Under the pieces are notes generated by a model. The model made no database searches. It was not told the DNA's origin and worked only from the letters and a program-made list of their open reading frames with translations. The position numbers and the translations under genes are program-made. DNA of 64,000 bases from Actinostola sp. cb2023 (taxonomy: Eukaryota; Cnidaria; Anthozoa; Actiniaria; Actinostolidae): positions 248,001-312,000 of the forward strand of contig JAUJYZ010000813.1 of assembly GCA_033675265.1 (NCBI GenBank), written 5' to 3'. Below, one piece after another: positions 1 through 14,700 of the stretch (position 1 is the stretch's first letter; each line of letters opens with the position of its first letter).

Positions 1-924
1 ATGGTCAGACGGTTCTGATAACGTCTTTGGTTTCTTCGTTATCGCAGAGGAAAGTCGAACTTCGTATCTTTGAAACATCCAGTTGATTCAGACTACGGTA
101 TGATGTGACAAAGCTCGACCAATCTGCTGTCTCTGCCTATACATTGAAAGATCTTGTTCGATTTATCTCGAAATCAGAAAGGAATTATCGATTAAAAATC
201 AAAAGCTGCTTCTGTTAGATTTAAGATGTGACCTCAAGTACGTTTAAAGACGTACGACAGCGTACCTTGAAGAGTCGGAGATCTTTATCTATGAGTCACC
301 GACACAAATAGTCTCCCTTGTCACTGAGCGTCTTCTTCTGTAATAGATCACTAAAATCTAAGGACGTTTTGATTTCGATTGTATTTTTGCCGTTCACTGA
401 CCTGTTTTGAGCGTGGAAATTCTGATCTAAATAGCGCTACGCGGCGGTTCTAAAATTAGGTCGCGTAATAGATGTATGACTCACACAAGGATCACACAAC
501 TGTAATCGTACTGAATTTTTCAAACGTGGAATAAAATAAACATCCATCGTGAGTTACTGAAAACTGAACTCGACTGGCTCGATTGTTTGCATGACTTCTG
601 TACATATAGCTTTCTGTCAATAGATGTAGTTACATCGCTGGTCGTGAGTTTAATTATAACTAGAATCCTGACCTTTATAGCTTGAAGATCTACAGCTGCT
701 TTCAAAACTACGATTCAAATCTACTTGAGTCCTGTGTGTCGTTTGTTTTCGCAATTCCCTTATCTGCTGAGTAATCTTGAAACTCGATACGATTAAATAC
801 GTCGCATACTTTCTTCATTCTTTGACCAAACAAAACTACTAAAACCGACTAACAAGAGAGCCCATTTTATAACTCGGGCTTCCTTCGGAAGGGCCCGAGT
901 AAATAGGCTACATTTCATTTAGAA

Positions 925-953
925 GCCCGAATTCACGCTAGAAGAGCGTCTAG
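925..953 (+). mobile_element. Helitron-like 3' terminus, copy 1
   Basis: Stem ACGCT, loop AGAAG, stem AGCGT, then CTAG followed by T: the hairpin-plus-CTRR end of Helitrons. Preceded by the family lead AGAAGCCCGA(A/G)TTC. Confidence 0.6.
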
Positions 954-1005
954 TTGAATTAGTTTTAGGGACTTGGTCCCAGTCCCCTGCTCGTTTTGGT
1001 AATGG

Positions 1006-1378
1006 CTAATGAGGGTTTATCACATAATTTCAAAACTCATAGGACAAAAAATGATTTAATATCATAGCTGGAAAGAGCTCGTTGAAATTAGTAAAATGTG
1101 AAGTTTGGAAAACATCGCTTTACAAATTGCGAAGATATGAATTTTCAAAAATCGCAATTTTATATGAAAACCTTTGGAAATTACGCTTGGAGGCAACTCT
1201 TGCCTCCAACGAAGGCTTTCGTACACAATTTCGATTTTTGAAAATTCATATCTTCCGTAATTTGTGGAGCGATCTTTTCCAAACTTCACATTTTTACTAA
1301 TTTCAACGAGCTCTTTCCAGCTATGATAATCATTTTTTGTCCTACGAGTTTTGAAATTACGTGATAAACCCTCATTAG
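1006..1378. mobile_element. Foldback MITE, 373 bp
   Basis: The two halves are imperfect inverted copies. Ends are CTAATGAGGGTTTATCAC and its complement, meeting near 1195. No coding capacity. Confidence 0.85.
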
Positions 1379-1384
1379 TGACAA

Positions 1385-1507
1385 CTTAGGCCTAGTTCAA
1401 ACCAGTTCAAACGTCGTACTTTCCAAGAGCCGTTCTTAATTACTTCAAAAGAAGCCTAAAATGAGAACGGCTTACGATTAGCACGACGTCTGAACTAGGC
1501 CTTAGGA
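1385..1507. mobile_element. Small palindromic MITE
   Basis: Ends AGGCCTAGTTCA and complement TGAACTAGGCCT, with an inner pair GAGCCGTTCT/AGAACGGCT. It lies 7 bp after the previous foldback. Related end motifs occur near 47581-48170. Confidence 0.7.
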
Positions 1508-2313
1508 TGTCGTGGATCGTTTGGTTGTAGTCCTACACAATGTGCACCAAAAGAATATTATTGATTAACGAGATGACGACGTTCAGTGAAAATACAACTT
1601 TTATTATCAAGAAGAATGTCCATTCATGTCATTACAACTGTTTGGTTTGTTTTCTTCAGGGATTGGATGAGCGTGTAAACGATCCCATCCCTGTAGGAAA
1701 AACATGGTAGGGGAGCTGAGGGTCTTTTCCTAGTTGCGGAAGTCTTAAAAAGCAACATCATGTATCCACAGGACTGCTACCTCTCACTATTCGTAACAAC
1801 ATGTCAGGTCATAAACAAGACACTTTGCATATGATGGACATGACTCTTCAATGACTCTTCAGCCCCGAAATGTTTTCAATGTATTGAATCGGAAACTATT
1901 ATTCAGTTAGAAAATATCAAATCCATAGACTTAGTTATTTACATCTCAGCCATTCTGGCTTATAAAAAGACTGATTAAACTCAAACAAAACAATTAAGCT
2001 TTTACTAGTTCTCTGCGTAGTTCAGTTTAGAATGTGATCTTCTGGAACTATTGCAGATTTAAAACTTACAGATAAATAAAAGATGTGCCAACTAATGCCT
2101 AACCAACGATGAATCCTAATACAGAACTAGTTTAAAACATTATGTAAAAATAGCATATTTTACGCTCACGAACAAAAGTACAAGTAAATAAAATCTATGC
2201 CCTACTAATTTAATGCTGTGCTTTGGTCCATGTGTTTGGTCTCGATAGTTTCTTTGGCAGAGCTAGAGTCTATAGGAGCAACAGCATCTTGTATGAACGG
2301 TTTGGTTTGCTCC

Positions 2314-2727
2314 TTAAGGGATGTCGGCTTCCTTGCTATTTCTTGAATTTTCATGCATGATGTCATGAGCTTTCGTTCCTTGTTCACTTGGTTCACTGCC
2401 ACAAGATTGGCCGCCATTATCACCGTTTACTTTCTCTCCATTCATTTCTTCCTCTCGGTGTTCTTTCTTCTCTCTTTCTTCACCTCCTCCATTTTCCATA
2501 CTATGTTTGTTGTCAAAAGCTTTGACTACATTTGATTCTTGTGTGTCGCTCTCTTCATTTCCATGTTGTAAATTGCCATCTTCTTTCTCTCCATTCATTT
2601 CTTCCTTTAGATAATCTTTCTTATTCTCTTCAAAGACTCCGTTCTCATGGTTGCTGTTGCCACTGACAGTGTTTGGTATGTTTTCTTCATAAGTGGTATT
2701 CTCAGATTGTTCTTCAGGATTAGAATC
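2314..2727 (-). CDS. SRA gene exon 10 (acidic tail, stop)
   Basis: 137 codons plus stop, rich in Glu, Asn and Ser, with a repeated EEMNGEK motif. Acceptor TTGAAG|GAT in phase 0, matching exon 9. It is assigned to the SRA gene by phase, strand and lack of any other partner; no homology supports the tail itself. Confidence 0.65.
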   Translation of the reverse strand, partial: DSNPEEQSENTTYEENIPNTVSGNSNHENGVFEENKKDYLKEEMNGEKEDGNLQHGNEESDTQESNVVKAFDNKHSMENGGGEEREKKEHREEEMNGEKVNGDNGGQSCGSEPSEQGTKAHDIMHENSRNSKEADIP

Positions 2728-5700
2728 CTTCAAGAAACGAACACAAAAAGTTAACGGGGATTTCCTGTAATTAGCAACTAAAGATAAAGCAGTGATTTGT
2801 ATCTTGGACAAACAACATAATAATAATACGCTTTTTTATACCATGCATTTTCAGGGGAGGGAATGGTAGATGGATATCTTGTTATCTTATTACAGTAGTC
2901 ACATACATTGATGGTCTAATCAAAGTCCCACACTGCAGTAGGCTGGTATTCAGGAGAGGGAGGGAGAGGAAAAGGGAGGGAGAGGAAGAGGGAGAGGAAG
3001 AGGGAGAGGAAGAGGGAGAGGAAGAGGGAGAGGAAGAGGGAGGGAGAGAAAGAGGGAGGGAGAGAAAGAGGGAGGGAGAGAAAGAGGGAGGGAGAGGAAG
3101 AGGGAGAGGAAGAGGAAGAGGGAGGGAGAGGAAGAGGGAGGGAGAGGAAGAGGGAGGGAGAGGAAGAGGGAGGGAGAGGAAGAAGAGGGAGGGGGAGGAA
3201 GAAGAGAGGGAGGGAGAGGGAGACGGGGGGAAAGGGAGGGACAGGGAGGAAGAGGGAGGGAGAGGAAGAGGGAGGGAGAGGAAGAGGGAGGGAGAGGAAG
3301 AGGGAGGGAGAGGAAGAGGGAGAGAGAGGAAGAGGGAGAGAGAGGAGAGAGAGGAGGGAGAGGAAGAGGGAGGGAGAGGAAGAGGGAGGGAGAGGAAGAG
3401 GGAGGGAGAGGAAGAGGGAGGGAGAGGAAGAGGGGAGAGGAAGAGAGAGGAAGAGGGAGGGAGAGGAAGAGGGAGGGAGAGGAAGAGGGAGGGAGAGGAA
3501 GAGGGAGGAGAGGAAGAGGGAGGGAGAGGAAGAGGGAGGGAGAGGAAGAGGGAGGGAGAGGAAGAGGGAGGGAGAGGAAGAGGGAGGGAGAGGAAGGGGG
3601 AGGGAGAGGAAGAGGGAGGGAGAGGAAGAGGGGGAGAGGAAGAGGGAGGGAGAGGAAGAGGGAGGGAGAGGAAGAGGGAGGGAGAGGAAGGAGGGAGAGG
3701 GAGGGAGGGGAGAGGGAGGGAGGGAGGGAGAGGGAGGGAGAGGGAGGGAGTGGTATATGGATATCTTGTTATCTCATTACAGTAGTCACATACATTGGTG
3801 GTCTAATCAAAGTCCCACACTACAGTAGGCTGGTATTCAGGGGAGAGGGGTAGGTGTGGCTGGTGCATATGGATAAATCTTGTTAGTATATACCAACGCA
3901 TGAACCTACATACATTGTGCAATCTGATTGGCTCTCTATATCGGCAGTCCAGGAACAGCTATGGTCAGGGAAAGTGGATGCAACCAGCATCGTCAAATGT
4001 CACCGAGGGATCGAACCTCGCCACTACCCGAGACGTGCATGACATCAGAAGACAACATAGATGCTACACACGGAAAACCGACATCACAAGACGACATAGA
4101 CGATACACAAAGGAAACTGGCACAACATGGCAAGACAACATACAAATATTTCAGTGTCTCAATGGCTCTGTAGAAGGGTGGGATAGCAGCACTCCGCACT
4201 CTGCGAGGATCATTCAAGAACCCCACAGGTAGGGAGCGCTCCAGGAAGAACTGGAAGAAAGATTTCCACTTGGCAGTTGTATGGTCAGTGAACCGTCTGA
4301 TCCATTGACCATGGAAGGCTGAAATCCTCAGCGCTGGACTGGGGAAATTAAGCCCACCCTCCGTCATGGGCTGACTGATGGAGTTTCGGAAGATTAGTTC
4401 CCTCTTATTCGACCACAAGAAGGAGTAGATCTCCCGATTCACCATGGAGACAACCCAAGTGGGAACAGACAAGCAGGACACGACATACCAAAGTCCCGAG
4501 AGTGCCAGGGCGTTAACGACAAGCGCTTTCCAGCGAAAGCTGTCGTTGACGCCACGAGGGGACAACGCCGTGAGCTTCGTCCAAATCCAGCTCTCGCAGT
4601 TCGCTCTCCACCTGCTTGAGTCTGGGCAGGATGGAAACATGGCCTTGATCCAACTGAGATTTGAGGGAGGCAAGCTCAGACGTTACAGATTGTCGGTTAG
4701 CACGACAATCTCGAGCTCGCCTCTTAGAAAATGTAATGGACAGTTGGCTGACCTTAATCTTCCCCACGTCCCACCAGAGGCGCGGGTTAGAGAATTCTCC
4801 AAGTACGCCTCGCCATTGCCCCCAGAAATTATAGTGATAAGTTTGCAGTAGTCCGGGTTATCCAGATTCGAAGTATTCAGCTTCCAGTAGGAGGGTCCCA
4901 GCTCAATACTACCAGGAGCAGTGTAAGAGGTTACAACAGCACGATCGGGGAAAGGACAGGGAACGAGATTACAGTAGCGAAGAAGATGCGACCACTGCCT
5001 AGGAAAGAGCGTCAGGTCAATCCTAGAAGAGATTGAACCCATCCAGTCTATCCCAGGTGAAAGCACATAAAGAAGGATGGAGAAACCACCAGCTATCAAT
5101 ACAGTGCGTAGTCTGCATGAGAGCTTTGATTTCTTCAGTGCTTTTGGAATACGAACTAGAGGGATTGGAACCCCTCCTGTCCATATCACGGGCATGATTT
5201 CTGTTGGGAGCGTACAGGGCTACGACCCTAATAGAACAGGCCTGATAGCTGAGCTGGGCTTGGACTAGGCGGCCCTGGGTATCTACCCAGAGCTGCTCAA
5301 GTTGAAAGGAGGATTTATAAAGGATAGCCACCCCAGCAGAGCGAGCACTGCCGCAGGAAGCTACACATTTATTATTCAGAGGGCTGAACCACTGAGATAT
5401 CTCGTCACTGGAGACAGCATGTGTCGACTGTAGACAGAGAATGTCAGGGTTCAGCTGGCCAATCCATTGCTCGAGGCCGTCACACTTGGTCTCCGCTCGG
5501 AGACCAAAAACTTTCAAGGATACAAGCTTAAGAGCCGCCATTGAAAATTAGGAAAAAAGGAAGCGGGGAGCCCACCTACAATGGGGACCGATCCCGGGGA
5601 CAGGAGTAAGTCACAGGAGAGGAACCCACCCGGGAAGAGGTCTGAGGATCGGACCTGTCGTGCGAGTAACCAGGCCGCTGTCGTTGTGGTGGAAGGTCTG

Positions 5701-8700
5701 GAACATACCCTTGGGAGGATAGATCCATGCAGATGGATGGAGGAATCTGGAAGTCTGGATCAGTCACTGCTCGGGCGGTGTGAACAACGGAACTCCCGAG
5801 CAGGGTGGTGATGGTGAAGGCGAAGGCAAAGCCAGAGATAGACTGGCCAGCACCTCGTCAGGAATGGTAGGAAAAGGAGACTCCGCAGTGCTCGCAAATG
5901 ACTCAGTAGGCGATGAGCAACCACTTGATATTGCCGCCAAGGTGGAATCTCCGACAGACTCGGAAGGGTGTCAGACTGCCCGAGACTGGCGAGTAGAGAT
6001 ACAAGGAACCACTGCGGGTTCACTTTGAACCGATGGGGTAGATGGTGTGGACTGGCTAGATGAAGAGCCAGACGAGTCATCCGATGAACTACTCCCCGGT
6101 GAATTCAGTAACAGAAGTTACTTGGATACTGTCCTGCGATGATGGCACAGGTCCCCTCATCCTTCTTCGGACGTGTGGGGGAGATATCGATGGCGCCGGG
6201 ATGCCCTTTTGCAGCCTGCAGGGAGGAGGTGGTGTATCCTTTCTCCTTTTCCTTACCAAGGTGTTGGATTCGGGTTCCTCACTCTCTGCCTGGGAAGATG
6301 GCCCAGCAGCAGCAGCAGCAGCAGCCTCAGGAGTCGACGAGATGGAAGGAGGAGTGGGAGCATCGGCCACTGAGTCACTAGTGGGCATTGGCGGAACCTG
6401 CACAACATCCGCCCTATTCGGGCACACCCTTTCGAGAGTGCCCTGGTCTGCCACACCCACAACACCGGCCCCGCATCGGGCAGTCCGCTGCCGGGGCTGC
6501 CAGATGCGTCGACAGCTGACAGATGGAACAGTTCGGGGGTTGTCTGTGATAAAACGCCGAGAAGTGGAAGCCATGCTACATTGTAGTTGGTTTCTACTAA
6601 AACAATTAGACTACTCGTTCTCGTTTTCTATGAGATCAAAATAATAGTCAACTCAAAGCTACGATCCTTGTTGACTATCGACTCATAGAAAACTCGAACT
6701 CATAGGCTAATAATATAGTTACTAATCTTATTCAGCTTATTAGTCACATACACTGGTAGTCTCATCAATGTCCCACACGGCAGTAGACTGGTTTTCACAT
6801 CTCTTCAATGCAAACTTGTACACCATAAAACCACTCATTCCTACTGATTTCCAGTATTTCTCTACTGTATATATTCCTTTGAAATTAAAGAACATTGATA
6901 AGCATTAAAGATGGCAAAATGAATGGTGCGCTTATGCTTGCGTCAGGTTTATTTGTCCAGTGAAATAAGACCTCTTGTGCTTGCACTTTGCCTGCATTAC
7001 TAGTAAAAGCCAGGCTTAAGGGGGAGGCAAGCATGGATATATTAGGAAGGGGAGGGGTATTATGTTGTCATTCTCAAAAAAGCTGTCCAGATGAAAAGAC
7101 TACAATGCTACATTAAAGTCACGTGATTCATTATGTATTCAATTTGAAATGAAAAAGTACACAGGATTGTGAGAACTGACTGTAATGCCACTGGTAGCAA
7201 CTCACTTAATCAAGTGTCACATTTTTAATTAACAAATTTAAATTCTATTGTAGTTATTTATCATTTCTATTTATTGTAAATTATTATTTTATTATGTCAG
7301 TGTTTTCGATTGTAACTAGTATTGTTCTGTAATTATTGTAATCAGTAGTTATTGTATCTAGTGGGCCAAATTGGAAACCAGTATTGTTGTATTGTTGTAT
7401 TTGTAAACCCATAGTTCCGCATGCAGAAATTGAATACATAATGAATCACGTGACTTTATTGTAGTATTGTAGTCTTTTCATCTGGACAACCATTTTGAGA
7501 AAGACTGTATATATAATTACCATCATATCTGTAACCATCATCTGGTGCAAAGGGACTGCTTAGTTTATACCCTCTTAGTACTCGCACAGAGCGACCTTTC
7601 TCTATGTTTTTAGTTAAAGCTAAGTTTCCTGGAAAAATAGGAAAAGAAGGTGAATCAAATATTAACCCATTCGCTCCTACACCGGCCGAAACCGGCCGTA
7701 AACATCGATAGTGCTTTGAAAAATTCTAACTTTCTGAATTTTCGTAACATCGATCTCATGGCCAGTTATTAGTGACAACTAGATAACTCTTCATATTTTA
7801 ACCTCAAGTAAACTGAATTACAGGTCCGATTTCTGGGCATTAGTTCAATTTGTTTGCCATAAAAATCAAAAATGCGTGTTTTTGACGCAATTTTACACCT
7901 CGAAAATGACCGACATTTGACTTGGATTTTCTTCCAAAATACATCCTTGCGAAACAAAACGCCACTTTCTCAGCAAACTTCCATCTCTCTTCTTGATATA
8001 GTCGTGAATTTTGCCCTCTCTTTTCCTTAACTCGCCGAACAATAGCCATTTCCTTAGGACCACTTTCGCTAACACGTGTTTTCCTTCTGCACGCCCGAAA
8101 AGGATGCCGGGAAACATCCGGGAATTTCGGCATAGATCTAGATCTCCCCGAATCTCTGTTTTTTAAGAATATAGAGTGTCGAGCCACTCGGTCCTACAGG
8201 CAAAATATTGCACCGGTTGCATTCTTTACAAGTCCAAAGTCGCCAAAAATGCCTTTGTAGGTCCTGGAATCCACCACAGAAAGACCAGAGAGACGATTTC
8301 ACTTTGAGTCCGCCATTTTGGAAAATTTGATCGAGCTGCCGAAATGTGTTCGTGAATTCGTATCTTCCTCCTGAGTTCTTCCAGGAGAACGGTCTCTACC
8401 ACACCAGTCAAGCTTAATGATGCTGTCCTGGGGGCTTCTGTGGTGAATAATGGCTATAAACACTCTAAAAATGCAAAATTGGCCTTTTCGAGTAGTGATT
8501 ACTACTAGCCCCTACGAACTCCCAAGAAGAAAGGCAGAGCACGTGAAGAAGCGAGCCCACAGGCATTCAGAACTGTCAAGATTTCCATGGAAACCCCTTA
8601 TACGGAATCGAAATTTCCTACGACGTGATTAGGTCCAGAAAATCGCTAAAAAACTCAAAATAGCTCAGGAGCGAATGGGTTAACACTAAAGTAGATTTAA

Positions 8701-11700
8701 TAGGCGATTTTCATGATGGCGTCATAACTGACTACAAGTACCAGAATGCTTTGCCCATTTTCTTTTATTAGATAATTAGCACCACGCAATTGTCTTACTA
8801 TTCTCATGAGGGAATAAAAATCTGAATAAGAAAGAAAATTTCCAAAGCATTCTGGTACTTGAAGTCATATATGACACCATCATGAAAATCTCCTATTAGG
8901 GATTCAAGCTGGAAGGATGTCAACACATTACATTGGGTCATAATGTTGTTTAGATTAACGATTGTGATGGTAGTGCACAAAGCAGTCTCTAAATGATCAA
9001 AAGATTGGTTCGTTAACTTACCTCTTGTTAATGTCTGGTCCTTTGATTGAGGAGCTGTGCGTAGGTTCTAATTAGTAAAGGTATATTGAACCACAAGTGT
9101 TAGTATCTAGATGAGAATGATAACCAGTGTAACATACTACATTGTATGAATACCGGTCGTTATGTTATCGAAACGACCCAGGTGTTATCGAAATGACAGG
9201 TGACGAAACGACTTGTTAGCGAAACGACCGGATACCCATTGTATGGACCAGACACATGCATGCAGGACCTATCAACATTGCAACTTGTAAATGAAATCTG
9301 CCGAAGACCTCTGGACGTCAAAATAGATTGTACGTAACACTCGGCATATTTGATGTCTATGATTTATAGAAGTTATTACAATCTTGTCAGCAGTAGCTTA
9401 CAACTTGACTGCAGTCGATGCATTGAAATGGTAGTATTAATAGTAATAAACTTTGCTGAAATGTTATTTTTTATAACACACTAGTTAAGAGTACTGACCT
9501 TGGGGTTTGCCTTGGTACCTTTCAGGTCTCTACCTCCTGTAGATAAAAAAAACAATTTGTAACTGAAGGGTTACTCTGCAAGCAGAGGTTTCCTTTTAAC
9601 CTTTCCCCTAGAGAGAAAAGGAAAGGTAAAAAGGAAACCTCTGCTCGCAGGGTACTGAAGGGTAAAAGATGAATACAAAATTCAGAAAAGGTCATTAGTT
9701 TCTGTGCAAACCTTCGCCAGTGTAAGTAAAACACTCTCCATAGTCTAAGTCATCTTCATAACCTCCCGACAGTGCAAGAGAATAGCATCCCTCTTCAGCA
9801 TTGCCATGGATACCAGCTACTGTCGGCCTGAAAATTATTACATTTTGATATTATTTAATTGCAAGTGCATTTGTGTGTATGGAAAATACTGTGAACATAT
9901 ACCTGTGCACACCATCAGCAGAACAAGCCAATCTTGTACTCCATGTTGTGCCGACTTCAATACCTTAGAAAAAGTAGGTTTAGAGTCTATTTTAATTGTG
10001 TTGCAATAATAATTATTGTTCTAATTTTTTTAGATTTCAAAGAGATGAGTAACAAAAGTTAATTAATATCTGATTGACACAGTTTTCTTTGTTCTTTGTA
10101 GGGCTTTATATCCCATATTGCAAGGTAATATACAGATATTGACCCGTGGCTATATCTAGTTACAGTGTATTATAACCTTGTTCTATTCTTCCCTCGGTCA
10201 TCTATAGCTAATTGCATAATCGTTGTCGGGTCGAAAATCATAAATCATAGAAGCTGAGACCCCCAGGGGGGGTACTTAGAGGTATCAGTGACGGGGAGGT
10301 GCGAATGAGGCCAAATGTTTTAACCCAAAAAAAGTCCATTACGCAAAAACAAGACCCAAATAAAGTCCGACGGCCCAGAACGTAACCCCAAAAAAGTCCA
10401 TTTTTTCTCCGCATAAAAAAAAGAAGTAAAAACACCAAGCCGGAATGCGAGATAGTTTATGCGTCCACCTCTATTTATTCATTGTGCTTTATACTACAAA
10501 AACGAAATAACTACCTAATGGTATAATTCTGTGTCATGTCATGTCATTTACGTAGTTTAAACTTGTTATAATGAAATCGTTTTACATAAAATCGAGAATG
10601 GTAGGATATCATTTTTATCAACCCCAAAAAAAGTCCTTGCCAAAATTTTTATATCAAAAAAAGTCCATCAGAAAATTGCTAACCCAAAAAAAGTCCGAAG
10701 TCTCGAATTTCAAACCCCAAAAAGGCCTTCGCACCTCCCCGTCACTTATACCCCTGAGTACCCCCCCCTGGGCTGAGACCGCAAGGATGGATGGGAAATC
10801 AGTTCATGAGCCACATTACATACAGATATATTCAATGTTCTCGTAGTTTTGAAGGTATATGAGCTATTTAACTAAGATCCTACAAGTCTTCATAAAAAGG
10901 TCAACGATTTGACGGTGTTATTTGAGCGTTTTAATTTCCCAGAATTCCTTTTGGTCATAGCTTTCATGATTTTCGACCCGACAACGATTATGCAATTATC
11001 TATATACATATGTGCATGGGTATTAAACTTAGAAATTTTCTACTACTGACAACCTTTTTATGAAGAAAAAAATATTCGCTTATCTATCTACACAACACTT
11101 TATACTGTATACTACATAGCTATCCGATGGAATTTGTTGGACAAAAATTGGTTTTACCTCTTGATGAAGCTCATTAACATTTAAGAGTATACAGAATCGA
11201 AAAGCATTTGTTTAGCATTCCCTCATGGGAATTAAGGAACAATAATCTGATTAATGACGTCCTTTGGGACTATTTTTTGTGTGAAAACCTGGCGTCGGCA
11301 ATAAGCCTTACATCCAGAGGGCCGTATATGCCTTATTGCCTCCGTTCTCAGTAATTAACTCTTACTTAACTCACCATTCCTTTTATTTATATACATGTAT
11401 ACTGTACTCATTGCATAATCATTGTCGGGTTGAAAATCATTAAAGCTATGGGAATACTGTGAAGTTGAAACTCTAAAATAACATCATAAAATCATTGCCC
11501 TTTTTATCCAGACTTGTAGGATCTTAGTTAAATAGCTCGTATATTTTCAAAATTATGAGAACAATGAATTTGTCTGCTAGTAATGTGGTTCATGATCTGA
11601 TTACCCATCCATCTGTGTGGTCTTAGCTTCATTGATTTATGATTCTTAACTATACGATTTTCGAATTAGGTATTATAATACACCTATTTCAAAAAATAGG

Positions 11701-14700
11701 CAGTCAAGGACTGCATGTGGCTACTGTAAATAAACAAAAAAGGTAGTCTATAACTACATGTAGGTACTGTGGTTTTGAAATGTAGAAGCAATGTGTAGTT
11801 GGATTGATTCCTCTGTTGAACTAGTATGTTTGAAATATCTGCCGGAACTTGTTCTTTGGTTCCATATTATTAATGCTAATTTAAATCAGAAATGCATTTT
11901 CATACAAAGTTTAATTGAAAACAATTGTGACAGCGTACAAATAACTGAACACGTTTTTCAGTTATAACAATATCAACAGCATTGATCGTTAGTAATTGAA
12001 TACCTTATTCGTACTTAATTTCGCGAGGCTTTAAGTTCGCGATTTTCACGATTTTTAAGCCTCGCAAAAAAAAAGGCTTGCAGACTTTAAACACGCAAAA
12101 TATTATGCCCAGAGAAAAAAATACATGTCGAAACCATTTAATCAACATGAACAATAAACGTTATTTAATACGAAATTGGTTTTTAAAACGACTTATTCAA
12201 CAACATAATACTACCATGTGCAACTCAGCAACCGTATAGCGTAAACTTTTTTGTCTGTTTTAGCTACAAGTTTATATTATCTAGTTAGTCTAGTTGACTG
12301 TCATCTCGGCTTGTTCCTGTTTGTAAGTTTGGTTTTTTAGAAAAAATAAATGTTGTTGACACCACTTTCGCGAAATTTAATGCTCTTTTTTCATTTTCTC
12401 TTATCGAAATCGCGAAATGCTGTCTTAACAAAATCACAAAATTACAGTGTGACTACACCAACCAAGGCCACCCAAACAAATTTTGAATCAAATTTTCTAA
12501 TCACATTTGTGATGCTGAATAACAGAATGATGTCGAATTCTACAATTTAAACTGTTTCTTGTTCACTCTTGATCATATACATACACATATAAAATAAAAT
12601 ATATGCTTTTAAAGCGAAAATTTGTCAATTTTCACAGATGCTATTGTTTAAATACTCAATTGTGATTGGATAATTTGTATTAAAATTTGTTTGGGTGGCC
12701 TTGGTTGGTGTAGTCACACTGTAAGTACGCTCGGAATTAAGTACGAATAATAATAATAATAATAATTATTATTATTTATTAAAAAATATTAATATATAAG
12801 ATTGTTGAGTATAATAAATAGTATCTCTAATTTGCAGATACCCGGTAAGTTTACACTCTAATATACTATGATTTTATGCTATTTTGCACCAGAAACCAGA
12901 CACATCTCTCAATTAATGTGTAAATATTTTTAAAGGTTTCACAGGCTCACCACCCTCTGTTTGTGTATTGGGCTTCCTGTGTACTATTTGATCGATACAG
13001 TATAAAGTTATATATGGCCATAAATTCACTTCTAGAATACTGTCCTTTTGAAATCTTGAATTTCTAAAACTTCTTTCAAAATCAAGATGAATATCTACTT
13101 GGATGAGTCCTGTATGTGATTTATTTAACAATTAGAGTGGCATTTAGTGAGTTTTGGGACAAAGAGTAACAAGAGCCGTGTTTGTTTGTGTCTCGTATTA
13201 AGACATTATTTGTTTTTGGAGGTGCTCGACTACACAAACTAGTCGATCATCATGGACTAATGGATCGAGCTATAAGGCCGAACAAACACAATCGATATTC
13301 GGCTGGAATGTAATCTCAACAAACCGTCATTGAAAAACTTGAAAACATCTTTATGAACAAACACTTGACACTTTGCACGAGAGATGTGTCTTGTTTCTGG
13401 TGCAAAATAACATAGAATAGTAGAGTAGAGTGTGTAAACTTACCCTTCTAAACAAATTGTGAAGCGAAAAGCACATGGAAACTCCATGGAACGCAACGTA
13501 TTATAACATAGCATTGATATAACGCGCGCTCTGATTGGCTAATTAGCGTGCGCGAGGGTGCATCCATAACTCAATGGACGCACGCTCACGTCATCGCCAT
13601 AGCGCGCGCTCTGAAATCAATTGGAAAATAAAATTGCTTTATTTGAATTTGCAGTAACTATGTTATAAAAGGAATGGTCAACGCTTCAGCTGTACGTCCA
13701 TCGAGTTATGGATGCACTTGGTCGGCTGCTAAGCACTCGAGAAGCTAGAGTCGCACTCGGCTACGCCTCGTGCGACTCTTACGCTTCCCTCGTGCTTAGC
13801 AGCCTCCCGCGTGCATCCATAACTCGATGGACGCACGCTGATCGTTGACCATTCCTTCAATTTTCAATGTTTCCGAATCGATAAAATGTCGCCAACCAGA
13901 CGAATTAAGTCATCGTGTACATTGTCGTGACATCGTGGCTGATTTTCGATCACCTGACTAGTTCCGAACTCTATCCGAATTTAACTTACATTACTTACTT
14001 ACAGACTTACACACTCGATGGCATAGTGGCTTTTAAACGTCTCCAATAGAGACAGTATAGCCACAAAATGGTTGTCGAAGACATCAGTCCATAGGCGATA
14101 GGTTATAGGTCATTCCAAGACAGAATTGCATTATGGTAAGAGCTTGAATGTCGTGGATGCCAGAGACAATTTGAGTCAAAATTTGTCTTGTCCTGTTCGA
14201 ATTCAAATAGTTACAATATCATACAGCTTTTCATACACAAAGTGTCATTTTTGGCTATTCAAGCTGATACCACAATGCAGTTTGGTCTTGGAATGACCTA
14301 TAACCTATCGCCTATGGACTGATGTCCTTGACAACCTTTTTTGAAATAGGTGTATACTACCACTGTTCACATTATGAAGCAACTGTAGGAGATGAAACAT
14401 CAAAGAATTAATGAGATCTTAATAATTGATTGAAGTCTTCATTACACACCAGTCACACCTTTCAATGGGAGTGGTCATTCAATAATGCAGACAGTGGTAT
14501 TTTTTTGTATCAGCTACATGTATAGGATATATATACATGTAGGCTACATGCAATGTTCACATACACAAAGGTACATGTATGTTTGTCAGGTGTAGTTGGT
14601 GCCTGACGTAAGAGCTGACACACTGGATTTCTTTTTGACTGCACAAACTGCTGATTTTAAGATTAGAACTTCCGCAGCCACCATCTTAAAGATGGATGCA

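Noticed and set aside
1082..1300. Two similar small ORFs on opposite strands
   Set aside because: Mirror translations of a foldback MITE; the likeness comes from the palindrome.
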